This document shows positions 38,625 to 52,460 of a DNA stretch of 62,000 nt, piece after piece. This DNA comes from Glandiceps talaboti (lineage: Eukaryota > Hemichordata > Enteropneusta > Spengelidae). The stretch lies in the NCBI RefSeq assembly GCF_964340395.1, contig NC_135560.1, positions 13,497,598-13,559,597 of the forward strand, read 5' to 3'. The notes under the pieces were generated by a model. That model did no database searches. It worked only from the letters and a program-made list of their open reading frames with translations, and had not been told where the DNA came from. Both the position numbers and the translations under genes were made by a program. Within the stretch, counting starts at the first letter, position 1, and every line of letters starts with the position of its first letter.

Positions 38625-39787
38625 ATTTGCATTATTTATTTACATTAAATCAAATCCAGTTCTCTGTACGATTTTAGGTAAATGTTTTGGTACATGTTCA
38701 AGCTCTCTCGGTAAAAACAGTTATGTGAGATTATGAGCAAATTGATCAAATGATATTAATACCAGAAAAAAAAACAGTGGGCGAATTTCTATACCAGACA
38801 GCACATAGATCTACAAATAAGCGTGTAATAGGCTACTGTGATAGCACTATACAGTTGTGTTTTACAAATCAAGAATGTAATCTCCTTTATATCACGTTGT
38901 GATATTCACCAACGGCTTAAGCTGATCCGTTTAGATGCTAGCTAAACACGGTGGACTTGTAACACATAGTCAAAGCTAAGCTGATGCTAGCATTGACCTT
39001 ATTCTCGTGTAAGGTTCATGATACTAAATAGGCATAAATATATACAAAACCAGAAAGGAGATGTAGTATCTTCGTCAAAATATTGTCTTCCAGGGAAGAT
39101 TGATGTTGTTGCCATGGTAACTCCCTGGTTGCTATGTCGTCATAAGAAGTGTCTCAGTACTTGGCAGTTACTTACTTGAAATTCATAGCTCATTAAAGTA
39201 AATTTACGTCAATCGACCAAACCACCGTGTCTCTGTCAAAATAACAGAACTAAAGTGGAATATGTACCAGAGTGCGATTAAAAGCACACTTGGTCTTTTA
39301 TCTTGTTAATATCTTTCACTCGTCAAACTTATTTTTCATCATATCTCAAAGATATGAATACGATTTATCATTTAATTCCATTCCTAAGATTTCAAAATCG
39401 GCTCCACCTATCTTCAAGAATGGTAAATTCCGAGAAGACATTCCACCTTACCAGTGTCAGCTTGCCAAAATGAGTGCCCTTCTCCTCCTATGAGAAAAAT
39501 GGAATGTGCCAAGTTTCCGTTCACGTTAGACACATGACGTATTCGGTCCAATAAGAACGCATTGGTTTCTTGACTGACTCGGATGCAAGACGGCAGCGTT
39601 GTTGATATTCGCTGTCCTTTTTATGTAATAATCGTCGCTTTCTGTTGGCTTACTTTAAATCATCAAGCCTCTGCCATGACAATGACCTAATGAAGAAATA
39701 ATTTCGACGGAATATGCAAAACTTTTCATTCGAGTGAACCTAAGAAAAAATCAACCATAGAGTCGTAATGCAGATAAAAGCTTGAAT

Positions 39788-42700
39788 ATGGTGGAAACAT
39801 CCCCACACGCACATCATTTACGTGAGTATTATTTTCATCGTAATTATATTGTTAATTTCACACATTCATCAAAAAACCATTAAGGTGTTAAGATCAATTT
39901 GACAGGTAGCAATTTGTGGCAGGTCAGTGGTTTAGTAGATGTAGATAAAAAAAAAGAAGACCTTTAAAATAATATAAAGAAATCGACTGTGTAATAATTA
40001 CCATATCCCGAAGCTTAGCAACATCGATCTTGTGAAACGTACACGCTAAATTTAGAGCGTACTTTAGAAAGAGTCGATGTTGATGAATATGTACATTTCA
40101 TGAAATAATTAATTGACAAACGAATAATACCAACGCGTGTAAACAATTCAATAATCGAACTGAGTATAGATGTTCTATCATATTATTTCTGTGTGTTAAG
40201 AGGTAATGTAATTTTAAAATCCGCCCGTCCTCGATAGTGAAATGGATATCAGAGACAGGAAGGGTCCCGTTATGTAGGGTAGTCAGAATAAAAATGTGTA
40301 GTTTTAAAATCAATGAAACAGATTAATAATAATTTTGATGATGTACACGAATAAACTGTCGTTCATTTCTGCATTTTGTATTGTTTCAGGTGCAAATATA
40401 ATAAGGTGACCTGACTTCCTATAACACGAATTTTTAAAATTGGTTCAGAAACCAAAGGGGCCTCTTTGAATTAATTCAGAAACTGACACAGTTGAAATCG
40501 ACACGGGCTAGCAAATTCAGTAGGCCATGTTTATGAATGAACTAATCTCAATAGCTGAATTGCCCTAAAACGCAATAAATTAGAAATATGACTGTTAATA
40601 TCCAATATCGCTATCTGCCTGAGTATAAAAGGGTTGGGCTGTCGTCTACGATATAATGAGAAGGTCTGCTAATGCGAGCTAATTAATTGTATTTAACCAT
40701 TGTAAACATCCATCCATATCACCACAAAGACATTAGCGTAGAGAACTCAGAAGAAAATATTGCCCCATTTCAGAGTTAATCTATTTTATGTTCGCAGCAG
40801 TCGTTCTCATGATGAGCATACACAAAATATCTGCACGTATTTTTTAGAGTGTGCTTATATCGGATATGGTTATAATATACATTTATACATGAACAAAATG
40901 GCTTCGTGTTGTACTTGGGTTGTGAACACATTTATCCCATTGAAGGAGTGGGTGTTTTACAGACTGACACACACGCAACACGTCGAATATTTTTTGAAAA
41001 AAAATAACAAAGTCAAACGACAGTATGATCGGAAAATATCTGTTACGATTCGTCTGATTTTTTGAACCGTAAATACAGGTTGTGAAATCTCTGCATATGT
41101 TTGACCTTGATTGCTAATAACAATAATAATGATGATGATTCGTAAACTTGAATAACATCTCACGACTTTCTTTTTTCTCGCTCGTATGAGTTATAGTCAC
41201 CCTGACTGACTGACTGACTGACTGACTGACTGACTGACTTACTTACATACGTCACCTTCGCTGACATTTACGTCAGGATTAAGATATTTTATATCTAAGT
41301 ACACTGACGGAATTCACCGTTGGCTACCTTTCAATTGACTGTTCGTACCTTCACTTCGGCACATCTGGCGAGACCAAGACATTTTCTTCAGGGCACACAG
41401 ACTAATTGTGAGCTAAAAGTCCCGCGGTAGTTGAAGAAAATGTATATTTTCTGTTGATATTATAGATGTAGGTATAATTGACGCCAGCTAATAATTACCT
41501 AATGTTGTCTGTTCCATTTTTAAAACGCATCCTAATTCAATTAAGCTTTCAACATGACCATGGCAGAGCCGAGGGATGACGTAGGCTACAATTAGTACAG
41601 AATTGTTGGCATGGCAACTTGATCCTATTTGTACCTTTGGGTAGTTAATCTTGTACCTACCATCTCGAATTGCTTAGAGGGAGAATTCAGTTCCTAACGA
41701 GAGCCTGTTTTATGTGTTTCTTGCAGTTTCTACGCCGGCGCTCATAGGTGTCTGTGCGGCTGTTATCACTATACTACTTGCGCTGTTAATTGGAATTTAT
41801 CGTTGTTTCTGTCGCCGTCAAGGTTCGGTACCTTATCCGGCGTTTAAAGCCCCGAATGAGAAAGGCGGGAAAGTATCACTTGCCGTGAGTAGTATCACAC
41901 CAAAGTCTCCCCTAGTAAGCCCCTCGGGTGAAGGTGAGGTATCCTACCCCGAGAAGACAGGTACCAAATCTTACAGCAGTACCTCTTCGTCAATTGACCC
42001 CCAAACTATCAACACACAATGGTACATCGAAAACGAAGGTGTTCGAAAATGTGAAGATGCTAACATTGCTTATGAAAAGGGAGAGAACGAAGAGTCGCCT
42101 CAGTTGGGGCATCTCTTCTTCTCCGTGGAGTACGACTTCGATAAAAATGCATTTATGGTGACGATACACAGTGCGACCGATCTCCCGATAAAAGACCCCA
42201 CGACCAACTCCTCAGATCCTTACATTAAATTGTGTTTGTTACCAGAGAAGAAGCACAAAGTGAAGACCCGTGTACTAAGGAAAACCCAGAATCCTATCTA
42301 CGAAGAAACCTTTACATTCTACGGACTGCATTATAACCAACTCCAGGGGATCACACTTCATTTCGTGGTTCTCAGTTTTGATCGATTCTCCCGAGATGAT
42401 GTCATCGGAGAAATTGTTGTTCCATTGGCTAATATTGATATGAGCGAAGCTGCTGTGCACCTGTCACGTGACATAAGGCCCCGAAATACCAAGGTAAGAT
42501 CTTCGAATTACACAGAAAGAAAAAAAAATCTCTCCAAGGGAGGTATCTTGAAAAATTGAGAGCTTTGAGAAGGAGGTGAAAGAGGCAATTGAATTTTAAT
42601 CTTAATAATCCAGCAGTACACATCCAATAGACATATTTGATTTTTTGTCGTGGCTTTGTTTTTTGTTCTTTATTGCAGGTCGTGATACTAATCTTGCATA

Positions 42701-45700
42701 TGCCATTTACAATACAACACAAGTGTTGCTAAATCTTGTGTTTGTGTGATTGTTGTCCAGTTCTCTCAAATCTGTATATGACTTAAAAAGATCCTATTTA
42801 GACATTATATAGAAAGAAGTTGAGATATTCGTCACGTCTTTTCATCTATATCAAGTAAACATGATGAGTTCATTTATTTTCACATTTTGTAATATGGTAT
42901 GAAAGGGTTTAATCAGTTTATATTTTTAATCCGATTAGGATGATACGATATAGTAAACACAGACATAATCGATTTCAATGCATTAACTACAACAATATAC
43001 AGTTGGATATGATCGTAGTTGAAATCCATAGTCACAATTCGGGAAACTGTTAAGCCATCATTTTGTTTCTGGAAACGTTGGCGTAGTCTAGTCTGTGGAA
43101 TGTCTCAAGTTAATAATTAGCATCGTTATGTCACAATCAAAAACTATCTTGTTCGCATTCTAGGGTTACATATATGGCAAATATATGGTAATGAGTTCAG
43201 TACTCCCTTTCTTTAAATAGTATCCGCTTCATGAACTATAGTAGCTTGATTTTTAGTAGCGAGAATCGTGTTTGAAAACGTCTTCATATTATTCCGTGGA
43301 GGTATCCGATTACACTTCAATAAATGCAAGGATTGATTTGACGGACAAAAGATTGGCGATGACTGCAAAGCGTTATTCAGCGATATAGCGTTGTCCATTA
43401 ATTTATTTGCAATTGAATCCCCTTCAGAGCTCTATTCGTAAGGTTTATCATAATTGCACCAGTTGTTGGATAATTCGTCATTTTCAATCATTTTACTTTT
43501 TCACAAAATACATTTGGAAAATCGGTATTTTTTTTCTATTCACATCACAATGTCTTCTTAATCATGTATATTTCTTTTCTTGTTCATTTCAACAACGTTT
43601 TATGCACGGTTTGAAAACCAAACACTCGTGTGGTTCAATTCCGCCCCTCTGTAGAAAAAGAAATTGCCCCCCCCCCAACCAAGTATTATCGCTGACACAT
43701 ATTTTTAAAATATGTAAATGTCAAAGTCATTATAATTGACACAAATTTGTCATAAATTTCCGCTGTAATGTCACAATGCCAATCAACTTGATAATGTCTA
43801 TGTAAACACCACTTACAAAAAGACGGTCGATTTCCCTTGATGACGTCACCGTATGTTTTATTTAATATTTATTGAAAGTACACAGAACTAATGCAGCGTT
43901 CTTAATGTAAGAGTTCGTCATTTATATCTACCCATGTTTATCAAACATAATGTAGGCAGTCATGCACACGTCAACGTAATAAGAAATGACCTGATTGATG
44001 GTTGTAATCAAACACAAGGCGTCCATACTCGGCTTTTTCTTTCCATTTTCTATACTCTATGTCTGAGACAGCAAAGTATTAATTTTGCCATCAAAATACT
44101 GTATTTGAAACATGACATTTACATTTACAAGTACTTAACATGGATTTCTTTGCAGATTAGAAACCTGAAACTATGCATGATACATTGGTTGACCCCAGGG
44201 TAAGGTCACATAAAATGTATGATCTACGCTTTGGTATTTACTTGACGTGCGCTCTTCGTTCTCTCTTCATATCGAAAAGTCTCTTTCCAAGGTTAAGGCC
44301 ATTACAGATAATTGAATGATAAAACAATTGTTGTTTGACCTTCATCTGAAATAAAGGTCAACTGATGACGCTGAAAGTAATCATGTATGAAAGTCATGTG
44401 GCAAGTTCATGTGTTTTGTAGTAAATCATAGAATTCTAACTCTGTGAGAATGATTTTCAAACCAACAGTGTTTCTGTATGTTTCAGCATATTTTAATTTT
44501 CATTTTAGAGTAAAATCGTAGAAAGTTGAATTAACAATATATTTATGTCAACATTTTAGTCGAGAAATAAGAAATAAGGTCAGGAATTCCAGAAAGGTCA
44601 GGCGCCATGTTGTTTGTCATATCAGGTAGCGAACTGGAAATTGTCATAAGTCTGGTACATTCGCGCGCAATATTACAGCATGAAATTCAACCCTGGTTAT
44701 TGCAATCTTGACAGACTTCTGTGAGTCGTTAGTCAGACTGCTACAGTCAGAGATCATACCACAGGACAAGATAAAAACTTCCTTAGTGCAATAAACTGCT
44801 ATTATTTGAATTACCAGTGTTTTCCATAAGAAGGGCGGGAAGCCGTCTTGTAGTTGCAAAATCATTTTCGTTTATTCTGTCATGAATTTGTAATTACTGT
44901 ATTTGAGTTCTGACTTGACGCTGTATATACATAGCTCCAAACATCCAGTTAGAGAAAAAAATTTATTGCAATAGCTGACATGGGTGTCAAGACAATAGTT
45001 TAGACGTGCTGTTATAAATTTACGTCACCTCGTTTTTCCTGAGAATAATAAGAGAGTTTAGTGATGAGGACATCACATTTTTGATAAGACGGAAGAATGT
45101 CAACATTTCCAAGACGACGTGACACAGCCACCCCGACCGATATACTCTCTTTTTAGCCATGCAGCCAATACATAAGATTATCCTAATCCCCGAGTCCTCC
45201 GAGTCCTGCGAAACGTTCTAAAGACAACACTACAGTTCGATATCGAATTTCATTGACAAAGTGAACTTGGGTGCAAAACTAGTTGAAAATCAAAGCAGTT
45301 TCTCTTCTCATTTACTATGGAAATGTTTCTACTATAAACATTTGAATGTCAGAAGTTTGTAATTGTTCTGAATTCACGCAACCATCTTAGAAGCACAAGG
45401 TCTAATGATATGTTTTGACTTCTGAAACACAATAAATATCTGGACCATGTGTTGGCAATATGAATAATACATATAGTTTACTAGGGAACACAGTTTAGAC
45501 CCCACCAAAAAAAATTGTAATAATAAAAAAAAAATAGTTTAATTAAAAAAACGATTCACTTTTTTTAAATATAAAAAAAAATTAAAATCATCATGAACCT
45601 TTTGTAAAAAATAATCAATATGGCAGGTATCCATTCATTGGTAATAAAACATAGTACACCAGGAAGAGGAATTTAAATAGTTTTTTCCCTGATAAAACTA

Positions 45701-46006
45701 CACAGGAAAGCTGATAACGTTTTTGGCCGTTCTTTTTCAACCATGATTTGAGTTTTGTCGATGGCAGAGATTATTTACGGCAATTTGAAAACTTCACGCT
45801 AAGGATGTCATCACTTGGTCATCTGAATGTAAAAGAAATAAGCTTAAAGCCATCAATATATTATCAACTTTGAACGGTTCTCTATTCTCGGGGTATATTT
45901 TATTTTTATAGTTATGTATATTTCTAACATACATTTTGCATGCACCGGTGGAATTTTATGTTGATATTTGTATTACCGTAGAAAGACAGCAGCAGCAGCA
46001 GCAACA

Positions 46007-46100
<94 letters not shown>

Positions 46101-49100
46101 CCATTATGCTAACAGGCACAAACTAATATAAAACAGGAACGATTCATGGCAGGTAACTGTGGTCCGTATTCATTTAGATTGTCAACAAAATGTACATTAA
46201 TTATGCAAGATCACAATTTTAAAAATGAAGTTAAAAGACGCTATTAACAAAAGTGACTCCTGATATGAAAGTCCAGTTACAAATCGACGTTACGTTGAAA
46301 TGTTATATAATTGGATCTCAAATCTCTAATGCCGTGCAAACCGTCAACTAGTCGCCAATAGAGACGTGTTTTGCAAAGCGTATCATGCAAGCTGAATCTT
46401 AAGTATTTTGCACGTCATCGGATGAGCGAGATTCGACTGGATAGCGATCAAACGACAGAACTCGAAGAGTATCGTCGGGTTTAACACAAAGGGTCTAGGG
46501 GGGGGGGAAACAATGTTACCCAATATCAATCAATTAAGAAGAACGGATTCATGACTCGACGGTACTTTATTCAGCTTTTTCTTGTCGCCTCATATTATAT
46601 ATACATATACATATCGGAGATTTCACACTTTTTACATTTACCTTGAAAGTGTTTGCCAAAATGTGACTGTGTGCATCAGTCTTTACGTATACATTGTCTT
46701 CACATCAAACTCGAATTACAATTTAAAATTTCTTGAAAAACACTCCACAGTGACCCTGACGGAACACGAAAGCAACGTCTGTACACACTTTGTAATAAAT
46801 ATCACATACAGAAGAGGTTAAAAGCTTACATGCCAGTTTGCGCAATGCCTAGTGACAAGCAGTCGCAGAGGGAATTCCGGTAGCACAGGAAGGAACCACT
46901 CGAAGACGTCACGAACGTACCGTACCTCTACAATGATAAACTTCAATATTGCTTTTCAAACGAGAACATATTCACACACCGCTGCTATACTTATGATTGA
47001 GATGAAAACGTGAGAAAGTTGGTAATTGTACCTGTAATAAGAAACGTTTTTTTTTCGATTTTATAATTGAATTATGAAAATGACCATAAATACTGATTGA
47101 AACGTGAACAGATTGCAAAGCGGTTAACATCTCATCGAATGTTCATAATAAGGTGTCGAATGAATTCAATTCCGGATAAAGAAAAAATGACAACTACTGT
47201 GAGTTCGCGAGGTCGTTGGGCAAGTAATCTCAAAGTTGAAAATGATATTCAAAACGAATTTGAATAATATTTAGCGTAATAAAAGCTACGTTAACATATA
47301 GTTGTTACTTTCATACTGATATTGACATGATGTGAAATATATGTATTAATAACAGCTCGGTTTCTTAAGTTTTTTTTAATTAAAATGCACTACTTAATGA
47401 AGCATGCATATCAAATGCCAAACATACAAATATATTGAGCTTTGATGGATTACTTCAATGTTGATTAATTAATCTTGTGTGCTTAATTACACACGTTGTT
47501 CATTTCATATGAAACTAAATTTAGACATGAAGTAGCCAGAATAATCACCCAACAAAGTCGTTAGAAAATCGGCAAAAGATAGGCTTATGATGATCAGCAT
47601 AATTAAATAACCACATAGTCTTTTTTTCAATGAATTCTCGGTGTAGCTGTTAGTTAACGATATATGTGTATTTAGATATATAGTTGAATGTATCGAAGTA
47701 GATATAATTAATGCCATGAAAATAGAAACGAGATACGTAAGATATATGTATGTATGGAATGGTAGAATAAAAGTATCAGGTATTTTAAGACGCGTTTTCC
47801 CCCAAGGGCTACGTACGTGACAGTATGCAGCGATGAATATTAACATTCAGCTGGATTCACTGCTTTAGGTATGGGGGCCCTGATTTGGGTATTTGGAGTT
47901 GGCCATTGCAGGTGATACTAAAGTAAAAAAACGACCATCGAACTATGAAACAAACAGACATCGGAACATAATTACATTTATGAATATCGCCATTTACCTT
48001 AGTTACCCTAAGGTAAATGTATCGTACCACCTATAAGGCTATATACAATATATAACATATATTGACAACGTTACTAGAAAATGGTAACACACAGGACAGG
48101 GAAATCGTACGCCAATATCATTGTGTACATTTCATATTTTAATTAACCGATTAGATATTGCTATAGTGATTACAGTAAACACATTATTTGGATTTTGGAT
48201 TTTGAGTCTGAAATGTGCCTAGTCATACCTATGTGTATGATTTGTCCCTCTTTAAATACACCAACGTTCGCCCACTCGGTAAAGTACATCTAATATCTTC
48301 CCACCATGCCCAGTAAGCTTACATCTAATTCTGTTATGTATGACGTTCGTACATACCTGAATGTGGACACTTACGGTGTATGTACAGGCAGAGAAGTCGT
48401 CCTAACGATGCCCACTAGAATACTGCATTTATTAAATAATGCGTGATGTGTCACAGGTTTCAGAATCATGGTATACTATAAATAATTTAAACCGAAATGG
48501 TATGGTAAATGTCATACCAATTTCGTATCAAAATTAAATAAGTATGGCTGTTTGAACAAAGGGTAAACAAAATGCTGTCAGAAGCAATATATTTTCCTAT
48601 AGACTATGGCGCACACTAGGCTTTTTCCCCCAATTCTTAAATTCAGAAGTCTCACATTTATCACAGACCCTAAAGTGGTTTTAACTAGCTGTTCACGTCT
48701 TTTACTTCATTGGGTTTGTAAGATAAAGAAGTGTTAATCCAACTACAATGTATTGAACTTATCCCCAGATGTTGTAAACGGAAACAGAACGTGAAGCGGG
48801 ATCGATAGGTTTAAAAATGAAACAATCACTGGTTTCCGAAAAACCTTTCCTTATTAACACTGAGCCACCAACATTTCGATCTCACACCTTTTATTTAGGC
48901 GTTGACTTTGATGATAGAGTTGAATCGAGGAAATTCTACGATGAATGATATTTCTCTATGTTTCTGGTTTTTTAAAAATGTTATATTTTCACACTTTTTT
49001 TTTACTTTACAAGCATTGCACTACAAGACAACTGCAACCCGTAAACTTAATTCCAAAGTACAGCCAACTCAGTACACTAGTTTTGCTATAATTTCAAAAT

Positions 49101-52100
49101 AGCGCAATACAGCTAACAACACGGGTGGCAATTTGAATCAATCATCAAAGTATCGAGCAGGGAAAGAAAATATTAGCGTTCGTGTTCGTTGAAAGCATAG
49201 ACGCCCAACTATAAAGCAATATCGCTCCATTATGTATATGGCCAAAATCAATACATAATAAGCGAAACAGTGGATCACAGATAAATACAATGTAAATGTC
49301 TGTAAATCCACCCACACGTTGACATTTTCTTGATGAGGTAGATGGTGTTAATGTCGTACGGAGAGTGAATAATGAAAAGTTGAAAAGTGGCCGACTGACT
49401 TACATGTATACAGATAATCTAATCCTGTTTAGCCCGTAGTCGTGCAAAACAAGCACAATAGCACTTCCTTCTCATTTTTTTCTTGTGAATCAAAACACAT
49501 TTTCAAACCATTTCATAAAATGTGTGTTAACGAGAGAAAGAGAATATTGAATATCGAATCTGGCTTGCAAAACACTTTAATTTTATCTTTTCGAGGGCGT
49601 TGAAAAAAATTTTTCACGTTGCGAAATTCTGAAATGTTTGTTGTTCTACGATGTATTAGACTTTGTATATTTTGTACGTTTCTTTGACGTCATTAAAATA
49701 TTCATGGCATCGTTCGGACTCGAGGGCGTTTGACTAACCATAAACTGTTATGGGCTATGGTTGAAGTGACTTTAGAGGTGCATTATTTGCTGTCTTGTTT
49801 TACATTACTAAGCTCAGATATAACTTCTAACATTTATGGGTTCTGTTTCGCCATCTTAATGTCAAATAGATGCTTGTTTTTAAACACATTCCTATTGGAA
49901 TACTTTTGAATTATGACATCTGTACGTGCGTCGTGGGATATTTCTTTAGTTTTAAGTACATGATGTATGTTACTTCTTCTACCCGCTGGCTATTTTTCAA
50001 CAATCACAAATTCGCAAGCAACAACCCCGCCTGAAACATTGGTAACACAAACAAACAAACAAACAAACAAACAAACAAACAAACAAACAAACAAACAAAC
50101 AAACAAACAAACAAACAAACAAACAAACAAACAAACAAACAAACTACTAGTACATAATACACATTTAATCATTTTAAAAGACAAATTTGGGTAATACAGA
50201 AAACCAGAAATAACATGTTGGGTTTTTTACTTATTCTTAGTCTACAGGTTGTTTAGTCTAATAAGGAACAAACATGTCTATTTTATTTACCTGTACAATA
50301 TAAAAACAACATTAACCTGGCAGGTTATGTTAAATTCAAAGCAAGTGTTTTGCATAAATTATTCATAGAAATATGAACAATAGGCTCTTTGTTTCATCTC
50401 AAATCTCAAGCATACAAGAACGGACTATAATTATGAGAACCATGGTATTGAATGAAATACCGTAGCATTCATCTATTTCAAACCAGACTACTCATTTAGT
50501 GTTCAAACGGATGTGACGTCATTCACTTTTGAAACCTGGGGATTTCATGATTTAGGTTTCCATTGTGGAGATCGGTGAGAGAAAGCCAGAAAGCGGGGAA
50601 GTGAAATGAGAATTCACTTCCATTACTTAGCCTTGTGGGCTTTCATGTGGAGCGTCAGATAAACTGACGGATGTCGCCTCGCGTTTTATCAATATAATCG
50701 TACTCAACTAAAATTACGATGTTAAACGTCATAACATGGCGGAAAAGGAAACTTGGACTCTATGCATATATAATAACATGTTACATAAATTGATCAATCT
50801 GTCGTTTTTGTGCTAGAAACGGAGTCTTGCCCAAGTAAGCTTGTATTACTCATTTGACATGTTTAGTAGTCAAAGTGATGTGCTCTTTTGAGTGCGAATA
50901 CCAAGGAATACGTTACAGTAATATCAAATACTGAATCATTAAAACATCGTATAAATGAAACAAATACAATTTCTTCAATCACTAAAGACGATGATTGTAT
51001 TTGGTTTCCATAGAAACTATTGCGAAATCGAGATAATAAACCAAGATTGCACTAACGTAACATCTGATGTCGTATTGACAGAACCACAGTTGATCTGTAT
51101 TGGAATTGTACCTATACGTGTACACGTATGAATGGAACTATTGAATGTACATTTCATGCATGCCAAGATAAGATGGCAAGGGAATATGATGAAAAACAGA
51201 TCATTATTTATTCATAATGATTCCGTATCTCGCATGCTGGTTTTTCGCGCCTTTTTTACAAATGCCTGCCAGGCGAAAAACCGAATGCTATTCACAACGA
51301 CGATATTTGCACAGGCAGGTATAACTTATGTATCTCCAAAAGTCTATATTTATATATACACAGACACAATTTGCACAAACGTAGTTTTGCAAAAAAAACT
51401 AATTTATATTATTGACATTTACAGTGGGGGAATTTTGCACCTTAGAAATCTACACTCATGTAGAAATATACACACTGTGAAATGTGAACACATTATCCTA
51501 AGATTTCCTCCGGCTGTATACATGTTTGAATTTATATTTTTACGTTCAGGCCTGGAATATGACAAACCATTTTTACCACAATCTCTTGGTTTGAGATGAA
51601 GTCTCAAATGTGTCGAAATTGACAGGAAAACCCCCCTAGATGCTTCGATGTTCTTAAAAATAATAAACATGTTATGGCAATGATATATTTGACAATATTT
51701 ATTTGCATCGAGAAGAAATGAAACACCAAAAAAAGGAGAAACCTAAGTAGCCATTGGAATGTATGGGCAAATGATTACAACGTGGAGATGATAGATGTAT
51801 GGTAAAATGAGAGGGATTTACTGAAAACATTCTAAATTTACACTACAGAGAGAGAGAGACTTTAGAAGACGAATAATTTATAGACACAGGTGGACTATAG
51901 CGACGAGAATTAACTTACATACACTCTATTCATTTGTCAAAATAATCAAAAGACAGTCGTATTAAACGGAGGGGATGACGTGAATTGAATGAACATTTTG
52001 AAAATTGCATGGTGCCTCACTAGTTTGTATAATCACTGCTATGGGGGTATTAGAGGATTTTTTTATTAATGTCAATTGGCCAATGTTGCACTGACTCAAA

Positions 52101-52427
52101 TATCAAAATTGCCTCCTGTATTTGAGTACCTTCAATGACAGTAGTATTGGGAATATTTTACAACTTGTTATACAAATTCAAATGAATGTATTGTGTCTGG
52201 GTAGATTGTTAATCTCGTCTGAATAGTATTTATTTCAGCAACACACAGTAGCAAATGTCTTACATAAATAAGGACTAGAGTTAGACCAGTCAGTTATTTA
52301 CATATATGCACAAACACGCACACGGACATACATACATGCATACATACATACATACATACATACATACATACATACATACATGCATACACACACACACATA
52401 CATACATACATACATACATACATACAT

Positions 52428-52460
<33 letters not shown>

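Noticed and set aside
47505-47846. 113-codon hydrophobic minus-strand frame
   Set aside because: Hydrophobicity follows from T-rich codons; no splice sites or family signature.
51132-51599. 155-codon plus-strand open frame in SYT4 intron 2
   Set aside because: No recognisable domain, aromatic/Ile-rich composition typical of AT-rich noise, includes an ATATAT-coded YIYIY stretch; about one such frame is expected by chance in the window.
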